Shown here: positions 1 through 11,700 of the stretch, one piece after another | Layout: every line of letters begins with the position of its first letter | Position numbering within the stretch: the stretch's first letter is position 1 | Notes under the pieces: generated by a model | Told to the model about the DNA's origin: nothing | The model's database searches: none | What the model saw: the letters and a program-made list of their open reading frames with translations, nothing else | Translations under genes and position numbers: made by a program | Origin: Branchiostoma floridae | Lineage: Eukaryota; Chordata; Leptocardii; Amphioxiformes; Branchiostomatidae | Reading direction: 5' to 3' | Assembly (NCBI RefSeq): GCF_000003815.2 | Contig: NC_049991.1 | Location: 16,972,776-17,036,775, forward strand | DNA: 64,000 bases

Positions 1-534
1 TTTATCATTTCGCAATCGTACATAACCTTAATATACGAAACAGTGTTATCACCTATTAGTTTTGAAAACCAAAACATAGTTCCCTAAACAAGTTTACAGA
101 ATATGATGAACACTTTGTAAGAATCCTTCAAGAGCCCTTCTTTGTTATGCTCAGAAAATATCTATCAAACAGTACCAAACATGTTCTCACTCAAGTCTTT
201 TTCTTTTCCAGATGATGTTCTCCTTCCAAGTCACAATTGTGTCATCTCCATGATGTCCTACTCCTAGCATGCTGTTTTGATATACAATACCTAACATATT
301 TATAAAGGCTGTATTTCCAGCCTTATACATTGTATCTGTCATTCTGAAGTCCTGAGACAGCATTGGATTAAACTTCAACTTCACTTCGGACGGACATAAT
401 GAAAAAAAAATTAAAAATAAAATGCAAATAGTCACTATATCATATGACCTTAGTCTTGGAACATTGCAAGAGAACTTTCTGCAGTTTTAAGTTACATCAT
501 CATCAGGAATACTAACAATGTCTCTTTCTGTCTT

Positions 535-3500
535 TCAGGATGACTTTTTTGCTCGTGGTTTTGCTGCCTGTCGTTTCGCTGCCCGGGGTTGTCGTCTGGC
601 GAAATACCTGTTGTAGTAACAGGTGTACTCCATCTGAATGTCCTCCCATCCCTCTATTCTTATCAGTGCTTTCCTGGTGTTCGATACATCCTTAAGCTTA
701 AGCCGATCTGCTGTTAGGGTCGTCAGGATAAACTTTCTTTCCACTGGGTAAGTTGTTGGACGATCTGGCCAGTAGAAGACGTGGACGCCTAGTTCCTTTC
801 TCGTCCGAGTCATAAAACTGACAGAAAACTCAGAGTTCTCCAGCTTAGTGACTTCCCCCACTGCCCAATCGTCTTCATACGCAACAACAACAATACTTCC
901 CACAGCAATTGGATGTTCAGAGACTTCTTTCTCACTCTCATCATCATCACTCTCCACTTCCTCACTCTCTTCTCCATCACTGTCTCCTTCCTCTTCTCCA
1001 CTCTCTTCTCCATCACTCTCTCTTTCCTCTTCCCCATCACTGTCTCCTTCCTCTTCTCCACTCTCTTCTCCATCACTCTCTCTTTCTTCTTCCCTCTCAT
1101 CAGACAGGCCTGCTGTTTCATTCTCCTTGTCATTTCTCTTCTCTGCAGCATTTACAGTCTCCCGTACATCTGGAACTTGTACAACCTTAGCAGTAAACTG
1201 TGCCTTTATCCTGTCAATCTCATCTTCTGCATCTTCCTTGCTGAATGTAGGTGCAGCAGGGCGTTGTGGAGGTGGTTCTGTTCCAGGGTCTGTGTCAGGG
1301 ATGAAACCTTGGGAAGAGACTATGGCTTGAAGGTTTGCCCTGAGTTGTGGAGTGTCATGTGGGTGGCCGTTTGATGACAACACGAAGAGTTGCTTGTGTG
1401 ATTTTGCCAACTCTGCATTCATGGCCTTGCTGTATTGTATCTGTTTCCTCAGGATGTTGTTCTGTGTCCTGTCTGGAAGTGATTCTATGTGTTTCAAGAA
1501 TTCACTGCAAGTTGTCTTAGCTGATACAGGACCACCATGCTTCTGGAGCAGGTTTCTTTGTGCTTGTAGTGCTTCTTCGTTCTTTCTGAGTTTTGCTTCA
1601 TGTTGTTCTGCACTGTCCCTCAGCTTCACTTCCTGTCTCTCCCGCAGGGCTCCCGTTCGGTCTTTGTATGCCTTGTGCCACTCGGCCCTCTGCCTCCTGG
1701 CCTGCCGAAGAATAGCTTTGTACTTCACTGGGTCTTCTGTGACCAGTGCATCGAGCCAGGCAGCAGTGCAGTTAAACTTAAACATAAGCTGTCCTTCCGC
1801 CGCCATCCCACCCAGTGACGGTTTGTCCTTCTGAAGGTAGGCCCAATATCCGAAATCATTTTCCCCTCTTCTGTTAGATTTATTCATATCAGCAGTCTGT
1901 GCCCTGAGAGTCGGATCATCGCTGTTGGCAAGAGCTGTTTGGTCTTTGAACCGCCTCTTGATCACCACACTGATATTGGACATCATGAGTTCCAGTGCTT
2001 GTTTTGTGAGGTATGCCATTTCTTCGCTTGTTTCGGCATACAAACTTGTGAAGATTTCATCTTGAATTGGTGTGAGTGGGCCTGTAGGTGTTGAGAAGAT
2101 TGGTGGCAGGTCAGGCTGAAGAAGGGGTGTAGCATCTCTGGACCACTGCTCGAACAGGACCAGTACTGCTTGGAGGGACTTGGTGAGGTCGAGAATGTGG
2201 ACATCAACTCTCTCGACCAGCCTCCAGTACGGCTCTGTGATGTGGACGTAGATGATACCCAAGGCTCTGCAACCTGCCAGGAGAGGTTCACAGGTCAGGT
2301 CTGCCAACACTGCACGTAGCAGCTTGTTTGCTGCTTTCACGTACCCTTCCTCAAACATGGTCCGCAGGTGACTACTGTGGTAGTAAACACCTGCGGCACA
2401 TTCGAACAGGATGTTGAAACGGTTGGCAACAAACGAATGCATACGAGTGTCCCGCTTCATTTGGTGCCTGACATTTAGGTATAACTGGAACTCCAGTATC
2501 CGGCCTGCCTGTTGGTTGCCATTGGGGCAGAAAGCTTCACATGCTGTGCGTATGAGCCTTTGAGTTGCAGAGTCGGCATGTGACCAGCTGTAGTTGCCGT
2601 CCTTGTCCTGAAACTCTTTCAGACTCTCCACACCCAGTGGTGACCCCTTTAACTTCCGCCATACACCTTCAAGTTTGTGGAGGGCCTCGTCTGCATATGT
2701 CGCAAACCCTATGAGGGCATGCAGATTACAATACATATGATTCATTGTGGCCATCTTTTCTTTAGTTGGCCCATCCAGCTCACTCCAGTTCTGAATGACA
2801 TCGGGCAGCACTTCTGCTCTGTAAGCCTCAACAAGCCGATTGAACATCTTTTGGCTGGAAGCGCCATCAGCCATTGTGTTCTTGAACTTTGCCAGCAGCT
2901 CCTTGGACTTTTGGACTTTGTTTTCTGGTGTACTGGTGAGGCTGGCCATCTTGTCAAGAATGAACTTGAAGGCATCGAGTTGGTCTGCCGACTCTCCGCT
3001 TGGCACCTGTGGCACTCCAAGCGTTTCTGTGCGCAGTTTTGCTGTGTTGGCCTGAAATCCAACCACCTTTTTCCCGTCTCTGCTTGTTCCATCACTGTGG
3101 AGGGTAGCAAGGTTTGCGTTTTCCAGGTTCTCAGTGGCATGTATGGTTGACACAATGTTTTTTTCTTCTCTTATCAGCTGTGAGAATGTATGCCCAGGAA
3201 GATCTTCCAATTGAGTGTTGAATCCTACAAGAGTTGTAAGGACAGCATGCACAACAGGCGTCACAATGCGAGAACTGACATTAAAGGACAGTAGCTTCAT
3301 GTAGGTCAGTCTGACCTCGTCCTTAAATGGGCTGTTCTTATGTGGTCCCTCGCGAAGATCTATGCTCTTTTCTCCATCTTCGAGCTGTGTTGTCAAGTCC
3401 TCAACCTGAGCAATAAGCGCCGACATTTCTTTGTCCCTAGCTTTATCATTCTTTTTAAGTACTGTCAGTTCTTCCTGCATCTTGGCCTTCTTCTTTTTGT

Positions 3501-4994
3501 AGTACTGGAGCCTGACTCGCTGGCTTTCTCTTTGTTTTGTCAGTTTCTCTACTTTGGTTTGTAGGTTGGAACACTTCTCGACAAGGTGTGCAATTTCTTC
3601 TTGGGACTGCATACTTTTCAGATCTCTCCTCTTCACTCTGTCCTTCCAGCTTTTCAGGTTGAGTTTTGACGCTTTCTTTTTCATTTTTGCTTCTTGGTCA
3701 AGCAATACACGCTTCTTTTTTGCCAGCTGACTGTCCTCCTTTTCTCTTTTTCTTTTCATTTTCTGTACCTCTTTCTCCACTGCAAACTTTTCAAGCACCA
3801 GCTGCTTCACTTCCTTGTCCTTTTCTTTGAGTTCCTTTTCCAGACATTGTTTTTGACGTTTTGCTGACTGCAACATTGCTGATGTTCCGGAAGATGATGG
3901 CTGTGGCTCTGCGCGTTCTGGTCTGTGTCCAGGTGGTTGGTACTTTTTGGTTCGCATTTCTTGAAGTTTTTCTTCATTACCTTTCACCTTTCTGTCGCTC
4001 TTTAACTTCTTAGCCCTTGTCCAAAAGCCTCTGATGTGTGACTGAAAGGTGCTGTCCCCCACACCTTCATAGGCTTCTGGGCCTAGAAGTCTTGAAAGCC
4101 ACTCTCTGACGTCTTTATAGGTATACAGCTTGATGTACCTTTGGCGATAGTACTCGATTTCAGCGACCATCATTTCCGTGAGGCCTTTACTTCTTTGTTC
4201 CGAGCTTTTCCATCCCTTCTGCAACACTTCCAGTGTGATCCCAGCAGTTTCACAGTCAACTCCCACCATGGATGGATCTCTGTTTTTCTTCTTGACATTG
4301 CTGATGTTTTCTGCCAAAAAGAGTGCAAAAACTACATCAAACAATATTTCCAACAGTTTACATTTGTTGCAACATATAATAGTTTCTAATTATTATTACT
4401 AGAAATATTAGTAGTTACTAATTATATATTTATCAAAATTAATAAACTAGCCTATGAATATGAAAATATTGTAACAAAAAATATGTATTATGAACTATAT
4501 GAACAAATAATGAAGGAACAAGTCAACAACACAATAAGAGCAGCTGGGAGCATAAGTTACAAGTTATTAGTACGTATGCAGATCATATGAACCGCCCCCC
4601 TCCCCCTCACTGGCTCGGCATAAACCGTTAAAAACTTCAACTTTACGGCATCAAAAAAACGTATTTTGCATCAAAAGTGTTCAATCACAAATTCAAGCTA
4701 GGTCTACTACAAAAATATGTACACATGGTTCAAGCTAATGAACGGAAAATGAAACGATAAACGCAAAAAAAAAATCAGATACATTTTCTAACAAAGAATC
4801 CAATGGTGAACAACTTTACTACGCACATTTTTCCGATAATTTATTGGAATAAAGCACGCTAAAACTGCTTAAAATTCCACAAGAACCTGTAAAAATTATT
4901 TACCTGGCATTTCATCCACCGAATCGGGTGTCTCAAGGCCGGATGTCGACGGTTTCACGATCGGGTCAGGCTCGGCGTCAGGCTTCGCCGCCAT
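535..4994 (-). CDS. Transposase-derived protein (RNase H-like fold), two coding exons
   Basis: Exon 1 is 4994-4904 (30 codons plus one base, starting MAAKPDAEPD) and ends at a GTAAAT donor. Exon 2 is 4310-535, after a TTTTTGGCAG acceptor. Both junctions are phase 1 and rebuild a Glu codon, giving 1288 aa. The open frame in exon 2 runs on upstream to a TTG at 4353, but that part is intron. Seen in order: a short helical N-terminal region (WLSRLLG), a long Lys/Glu coiled coil (about residues 185-345), HSDGTSRDGKKVVGFQ (about 434), ADGASSQKMF (about 510), CNLHALIGFA (about 557), a helical region, an acidic tract made of a duplicated 20-residue unit, and a small beta-rich C-terminal domain (about 1165-1225). 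The D, DGAS and CxxH spacing resembles hAT-type transposases, so I infer an RNase H fold. The catalytic Glu was not located. Nested in the G-alpha intron on the same strand. It may be a domesticated gene or an intact element; terminal inverted repeats were not found. Confidence 0.75.
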
Positions 4995-5757
4995 CTTGTC
5001 TTCCCCAAAACTCGCGTCGGTTAGTACTGAAAGTAGCCCCATATTTCGCCGGCCGCACGCGCTCGAATATATGCGAATTTGGTATGAAAGAAAAGCTAAT
5101 CTTCTCAATTTTTCAAAAATATAAAAATGAAAAATTTTTTTGCGGGGTAATATCCTGAGAAAAATCAATTTTAAGATTTTGAAGGTGAATATTTTTTGAC
5201 TGGAAAGTCGTACAGATTTCATTTTTGCCTCGTTTTGAAGCTGGTAGTCTTGGCTACAAATTGAATGCTAGCTTTTTTAGCTGTTGTGTATGTGACGTAG
5301 CGAAATCGGTGCTTTGCGTCACCGAGTGCTGTGCAGTTTTAGCGCGGCGGCGGGAGGGAGCGCGCGCCGCCGCGAAATCCCGCGTCACCCGATGGTCAAT
5401 TCCTCGCTTATAGACGGCGATATTTGAATAAAACTTGGTCAAATAGACGGACAAGAACTTTCTCCAGCTGCTGGTATTAAATTCCAAGCATTTTTGGTGA
5501 GATATATATGTTTTTGAAGACTCTAATTTCGGTGCATTTTCAGCGTTTTGAGGCCCCGTAACGGGTTTCATGGGTCATGCGCCACCCCTATTTTAAGCCT
5601 CAGAACATACATGATCATCAATTTTGTGTCATGAAGGTCAGATTTTTTGGACAGAATGAATGCAATTTTTTCCCGTCCCAACAAGCAAATTTCTGTCCCG
5701 GGACGGAAGGATGGGTCCTGGAGACAGCACTTTTCAAGTTGCTACAAATGTACTTAC
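4995..5757. promoter_or_regulatory. CpG-rich putative promoter/5' region of the transposase-derived gene, then repeat
   Basis: The stretch 4980-5400 has a sharp rise in CG dinucleotides (for example around 5040-5060 and 5340-5390), unlike the AT-rich flanks, and lies directly upstream of the ATG at 4994. I infer a promoter for the minus-strand gene. The part 5577-5728 belongs to an interspersed repeat listed separately. Confidence 0.4.
5577..5728 (-). repeat. Interspersed repeat, copy 1
   Basis: Read on the minus strand this matches 50561-50690 on the plus strand. Both run from a GCTGTCTYCAGGACCC start through a segment that can be read as FACWDGKKLH / FAFWDGKKLH, and on to an AAATTGATGATSA motif. 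It looks like a decayed DNA element with a hAT-like GGGCTGTC end; the family is unknown to me. Confidence 0.55.
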
Positions 5758-8700
5758 TACAGCGCTGAGTCGTTGAGCTCATACTCGTAGCCCCTGGCCA
5801 CAGCCAGCCTGACTCCCTGGTCACTCCACAGACACCTCAGGGCGTGGGTTACAAAAGGGAACATGATCAGGTCCTCTCCAAACCCTCGTCTGGAGGACAG
5901 TACTGTCTGCGCATGGATCTGTGAGGAGAGAGAGGTGGACATTTCTTCACACTGGACTGAACAAAATAAAAGATAACTCATGCAATCATAAATTCTTTGA
6001 AAAGTCATATTGTTGCAATACTATACTTATAGGAAGCTGCTAGGTGGCCAATGATCAAGTCTGTATTTTATTTTCTCATCTACTAAATATCGTTATGACT
6101 CCATTATACTGTATAACTAGTAAGGCTAGCTCACAGTGCAATTACAAAAGTCTGAGCAATACCTTTTTACAAATATATTATCTAGATTTTACATGTTGAC
6201 TAGATAACTTAGACATATGCAACACGCTGAGGTTCTCATGAATCAGCAACAAGAGTTAAAACTTAAAACTTGTTTCCAGTAGCATTTTTTTTAGGAACTG
6301 CCATTGCTGTGTGTTATTGAAAGTGGGAGTTGTTTGTTTTCCTCTGTCAGCAGCTACATTCTGCCTGTGTGACCCAGTGGCATGTTTCTCTTGTAAGAAC
6401 AACACAGTACAGTTTTTGCCTGTGGTGGAACATGTCAGCTAGGAACAGCATAAAATAGACTGGGACAAGGTACTTGATCAGGATCCCTGGATTGACTGGT
6501 TTGCAAGGGGTGTGAGGGAGCCTATCTAGATCTACAAACAACAAAGCACCTTAAAAGGGGACAGGAGGTGCCACTATCTCAGGCCTGTTTATGACTGTGT
6601 CTTGTCACGTGACAACGTCTATCATGATCAGCCGTTAGGCCACACCAATTTAATTTCTTGGTTCACGGATTCGCTCGCTCCTATTTTTTGGAAAAAAAAA
6701 ATAAACATAAAAATTACCACTAAGCAAATTTTCACCATAAATGAAACCATTCGCCAGCTTTCTGGTGTAGCAAACATAAAAACTGACACCACTTTTGTAA
6801 TTTTCAACGAACAGGTGCTGTTACTGTACAGTAATAGTCTTTTTTACTTTTTTCAAGCTGAAAGCTTTTTATTCTTTATGTTTTGGATTAGCCCTTACCT
6901 TTACCCCAACCATTTTACAATTTTTATTTTTATTTTTATTTCGCCCTCTCGCTCCATATTTTTTATGAAAAAATCCGTGAACCAAGAAATTAAATTGGTG
7001 TGGCCTTACATGACAATGAAACTCCAAGATGAGATAGTCATCGGGTTGATACTGAGACAGGGTGCGTCTCGAAAGCTTCTCAAGCTACGAACTATAGTTG
7101 TGTGTATGTTTGTTTAAATTTTGTCATAAGTACACAGTACCTTGTTGTTTGGGTTGGACAGGTTGATCCGTAGCAGCCCCATGCCACTCAGCACAAACTT
7201 CATGGTACTCAGCAAGTTGTCCATTAGAGTAGGCTGGGGAAAACAGAGAAACATCACATACACGTGTTGGTATTGTATTTACAGTAGAAGCCGCTTATTT
7301 TGAAAGCTCATTTTCCAGTGCAATTTTTCCGATTATCAGGTAGTTCCGATTACAAGGTGTTAGCTCAAATTGACCTGAGTGACAATACGGCAATGGGGGT
7401 GTTTAAACAGATATCGTATACATTTGACACAAGGAACACTTTCTACATTGTCTGGGGGTATCCACCTTCTACCATGCCAAGTTTTAGAGAATATGAAGTT
7501 AGAATGGTGCATTCTACATTTTTCTGTTCTATACAAAGGGCCTGGGCTTGAAACTGCCATTGATGCACTTGTAGTTGACATTGACAGATTATCCCACTTT
7601 CCTCTATGATTACCATACAAACTGGCTTAAGCAATCACTAAGGAACTGTTGAATATTATGCAGAGACTGGCACAGTAACAGTTTAATTTGTCTTGCTCAA
7701 TAGAGCAATGAAAATGCTGGGATTAGAAGAAGGATGGAACAAATTAATAATATAATTGGCCATCTGTCAAGTTTTGAATCATGGTGTGTGCGATTGATGG
7801 TAAATTACTGTGGAAATTCAAATTTTCACACCTAATAAAAATGATAATATCACACTTTTCACAGAACTATCATGGCATTTGTTTCAGTATTTACCATATG
7901 TAATTCATGTGTAAAGGATACACCTTTCTAAAGATATAAACCCATCTCAATTCAGTGAAGTGTGACTTCCTTTCACATTGAAGTACAGACTGTACACTTG
8001 AAATCTATACTCATGCGAAACTGCACACAGGGTATGCTATTGCAACACTTCAAACATTTGACTTTCAAGGCAATCAATAAGGGCCCAACATTCCTTCATG
8101 TCAAGGGCTGTGGTGTAGAACTGAATGATTGCAAACTAAGCTAGATGCCATTTATTTAAAAGAAATATTGCTTGCCTCTTCCTCACATCCTTCTTAGTAC
8201 TGGATACATGTATTAAAAAAGGTCAGATTTTGAGAACCTCAAAGTCAAATACATGTTGTATTACACAACTTAGAATTCGCCAAAAAAAATCTGGAAAATG
8301 GCCAGAGGACTCTATCAGTCCACACTAAGGTTCATGTTTCCCCCGCCAACCAACTCCTAAGCTGATACTAGTGATAGCAAAACTCCCCTGGCAAATTTTT
8401 CTCCTATAGTATAAAAAAGAGTATAATACTATAGCCAGCATAGTCAGTCCGATAGAGACTTAAGTAAAATTGTCTAAGCTTGGATTGGTTGATTCTCTGT
8501 CAGGACAAAACTACCTACATCAGTACATGTAAGCAGGAAGCTAATATATATATAAGCANNNNNNNNNNNNNNNNNNNNNNNNNNNNNNNNNNNNNNNNNN
8601 NNNNNNNNNNNNNNNNNNNNNNNNNNNNNNNNNNNNNNNNNNNNNNNNNNNNNNNNNNGTATACCACAAGTGTCTGGGACTCTGGGTTTTTGTTACCACA

Positions 8701-11700
8701 GACTTGAACCTGAACTTGTCAATCACAGGAACACTTGACTTCCTTACAAGCATGTACGCTGCTCTATAATGAAAGAAAAGGTTAAAACCAAGGATTTTGT
8801 GAAAAAGCTGAAGAAAATATTGGCAAAACTGAATTGTTGAACTTGGCACATAAATCTATTGTTCTGTATCAAGTGTGTTTCAAGTAGATCAAACCTACAT
8901 TTGCTGCTGATTTAGTTATATTTTTATCTGTATCTATATAGCCAGTACAACCACCCTTCAGCAAAGCTCACCAGCTTTGGTGACACACTAGCTTCGAATG
9001 TGAATCTGTAGATGTGAGTGTGAATTGTTCAACAGAGAGTCTCAGACCAAGTTCAGTCAGTCTTGGTACAGTACATACTTCCCAGCCTAAGGGCATGGCA
9101 TTGTGAGAGATCATAATGATTAGAGTTCTAAAGATAGGGCTGAAATCTGGTGATAGTATTTAAATGTTTTTGTTTGTAACAAATTATGATGCACTTTTCT
9201 GACACACCACACTCACACAAAACATGCTGTGCAGGTTTTGGAATTTGACCTTTTCTAAAGTACAATGAAATGTAAATCGATACTTGGACAATTGGAACTG
9301 GTAATCATAGGGTAAATATATGATAATGAACAGTTGATTGTTAGGTGATTGATTGGGTGATTTGATTAGTTTCACATGGGTTTCACTAATTTGCAGTTTA
9401 TAGTAGTGTCCTTTCAACCAGTTGCATGGACCTTACTGTAGTTTTACTTCTTTTCGTTCGCTTTATGAAGTTGTACAGCTATTCTTTCAAGTACTGACAA
9501 CTTGACTAGGCAGATGTCATCTTATATCAACAGAGATGATTTACAATCCAAACATTAGCCAACTATTCCCTTGTCAATAGCAGCTAAAGAGAAGTTGCTT
9601 GGTTACTTGAAGGCTGACAAGGAAAGAATTGGAGCATGTAATCAATTGTTTACTGCACATGTATCAACTCCCAGACTGGCACATGAAAATGATTGTCCCC
9701 TTCTATCTATTATACTATTTATAGTATTAGATAGTCATAAGCAAATGCTATTCTTTCCTGATAACACAGTGATTTATGAAAAGTCCACAGTCTCTGAACT
9801 GACACCTAGAATACCACTTATGAGAATTGTTCTATTTTCATTGAAATTTATAGACAATTCTATCTAACTATACAGAAGTTCTATTCTTTGCTCACAAAAA
9901 TCTGCTTAGCTTATAACTTAAATACCCCAGTAAGTCAAAATACTACTTATGAGTTGTTTTTGATATCCAGTTTTATTCCTTGATTGTCCCAAGGCGGCCT
10001 TTCGGTGGCAGTACTAATAAAGTAAAGGTTAGGCCCGCTATCAAAAACAGTCCATTACCAGTAGCAGGCTACAGAGGAAGCTCTAGCTGCCTTTGGGGCA
10101 TGAGCCAAGGAGACTTTGACCACAAACTGCTGAGAGAACTGCCAAGATTGATGCAAGAATTACCCAGACAGACATGTTTATCTTGGGGCAGCATACCAGG
10201 AGTGTTTCTGGCATGTAAATTGATGGACCCCTACTGGCAATTTTATCCCATCTAATGTACTACAGACTCAGACACTACTGATACACACTGTTATCTTATC
10301 TGAACAAGAGATAATGATATATGGAGTGATCAAAATATTTGCCCCTGTTCACAAGAGGATATTTTAAGATAACCAACATTGTTTAACATTCACACAGAGT
10401 TTGGGTGCTCTTCTTGTAACCGGTTTAGCTCTTAATTCGTAGGCATGTTGTGACAGAAATTTACACAAACATTCTGAGCTTCCGAATGATCTACTGTAAA
10501 TGCATTAAAGTTTGCGGGGATTTAATTTCGCGGTAGCGGGGAAAAGGACTTTTCGCGGTGGATTTAAGTTCGCGGTAACACCATAGACTGCAATCTAATA
10601 CCATAATAGAAAAATTTTCGCGGTGGTTTTAAGTTCGCGGTGAAGTGGTCACCGCGAAAACCGCGAACATTAATCCACCGCGAACATTTCTGCATTTACA
10701 GTATTTACTGCACCACAAGGATGTACATACTGGCAGTTTACCAACATGCAGTGTTTATATAACTCACTTGGTACCACAACTGGTTGTTTTTGTGGTGAAA
10801 CTCTATTTTACAGGGATATAAGCAATTTCCTTTCAATCAGTCATACCTTTTTAAACTTATATACCTTCGGAAAAAAATTGATTATTTGGACTTGCAGCTT
10901 GGGGTTCTGAGATTTTATCAGGTAAGACTGGTTACTAGCCTGAGTNNNNNNNNNNNNNNNNNNNNNNNNNNNNNNNNNNNNNNNNNNNNNNNNNNNNNNN
11001 NNNNNNNNNNNNNNNNNNNNNNNNNNNNNNNNNNNNNNNNNNNNNCAGCGGTTACTACGGGGGATGATACTCAGGCTAACTGGTTACAGGATTAAAAAAA
11101 AAAAATGTTGCATAAACTGATAAAACATGCACTTTTACCTTTCTTCTAGTTCTCATTTTGATATATCAACATATGAACACGATACGTTATGCCTTTTAAG
11201 TTTATGATCACAACTCTTTAGTCACCACACTCCACAGATTTCCGAGATGCAGGTGTACATCCATACAGAGGCACCTCCAGTAGCCCCTACAGGGTTGGAC
11301 AAGTTTTCTAAAATTCACTTGTCCTATCGGGCAAGCACATAAAAAATTTACTTGCCCGAACCAATTTTTCACTTGCCCAAAATTCAAATGTCACTGTTAC
11401 AACTAATACAAGTATATTCATTTTCACTTCCAGCAATGGAATTCTCTGTTGACCATTGCTTGACAGTAAAATTTATCAAAATTGCACTCAATCAATGGAA
11501 AAATCTTACTTGCCCGATCGGGCAAGTGGTGTAGGTCATGCACTTGCCCGAACAGCACTTTCACTTGTCCGGGACAATAGGGCTAGTGGACTTGTCCAAC
11601 CCTGCCCTATACTAAGTGGAAAATGATTATGGACTTACTGTGCAACAGTACAGTGGTACCTGGGGGCTTAATTCCAGAAGAAAGAATGTACAACACCTTA

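Noticed and set aside
187-435. 82-codon minus-strand frame at the left edge as an exon
   Set aside because: It contains protein-like sequence (MLGVGHHGDDTIVTW) but no convincing acceptor and no family match. It is not a G-alpha exon.
848-1374. Ser-rich plus-strand frames (SSSPLSSPSLSL)
   Set aside because: Antisense shadow of the acidic repeat in the minus-strand gene.
4311-4353. N-terminal extension of the transposase-like frame upstream of 4310
   Set aside because: It starts at TTG and lies before a clear TTTTTGGCAG acceptor; exon 1 at 4994-4904 fits in phase.
6602-7117. 171-codon plus-strand frame
   Set aside because: It spans a MITE with inverted ends and is Phe/Ile-rich low complexity.
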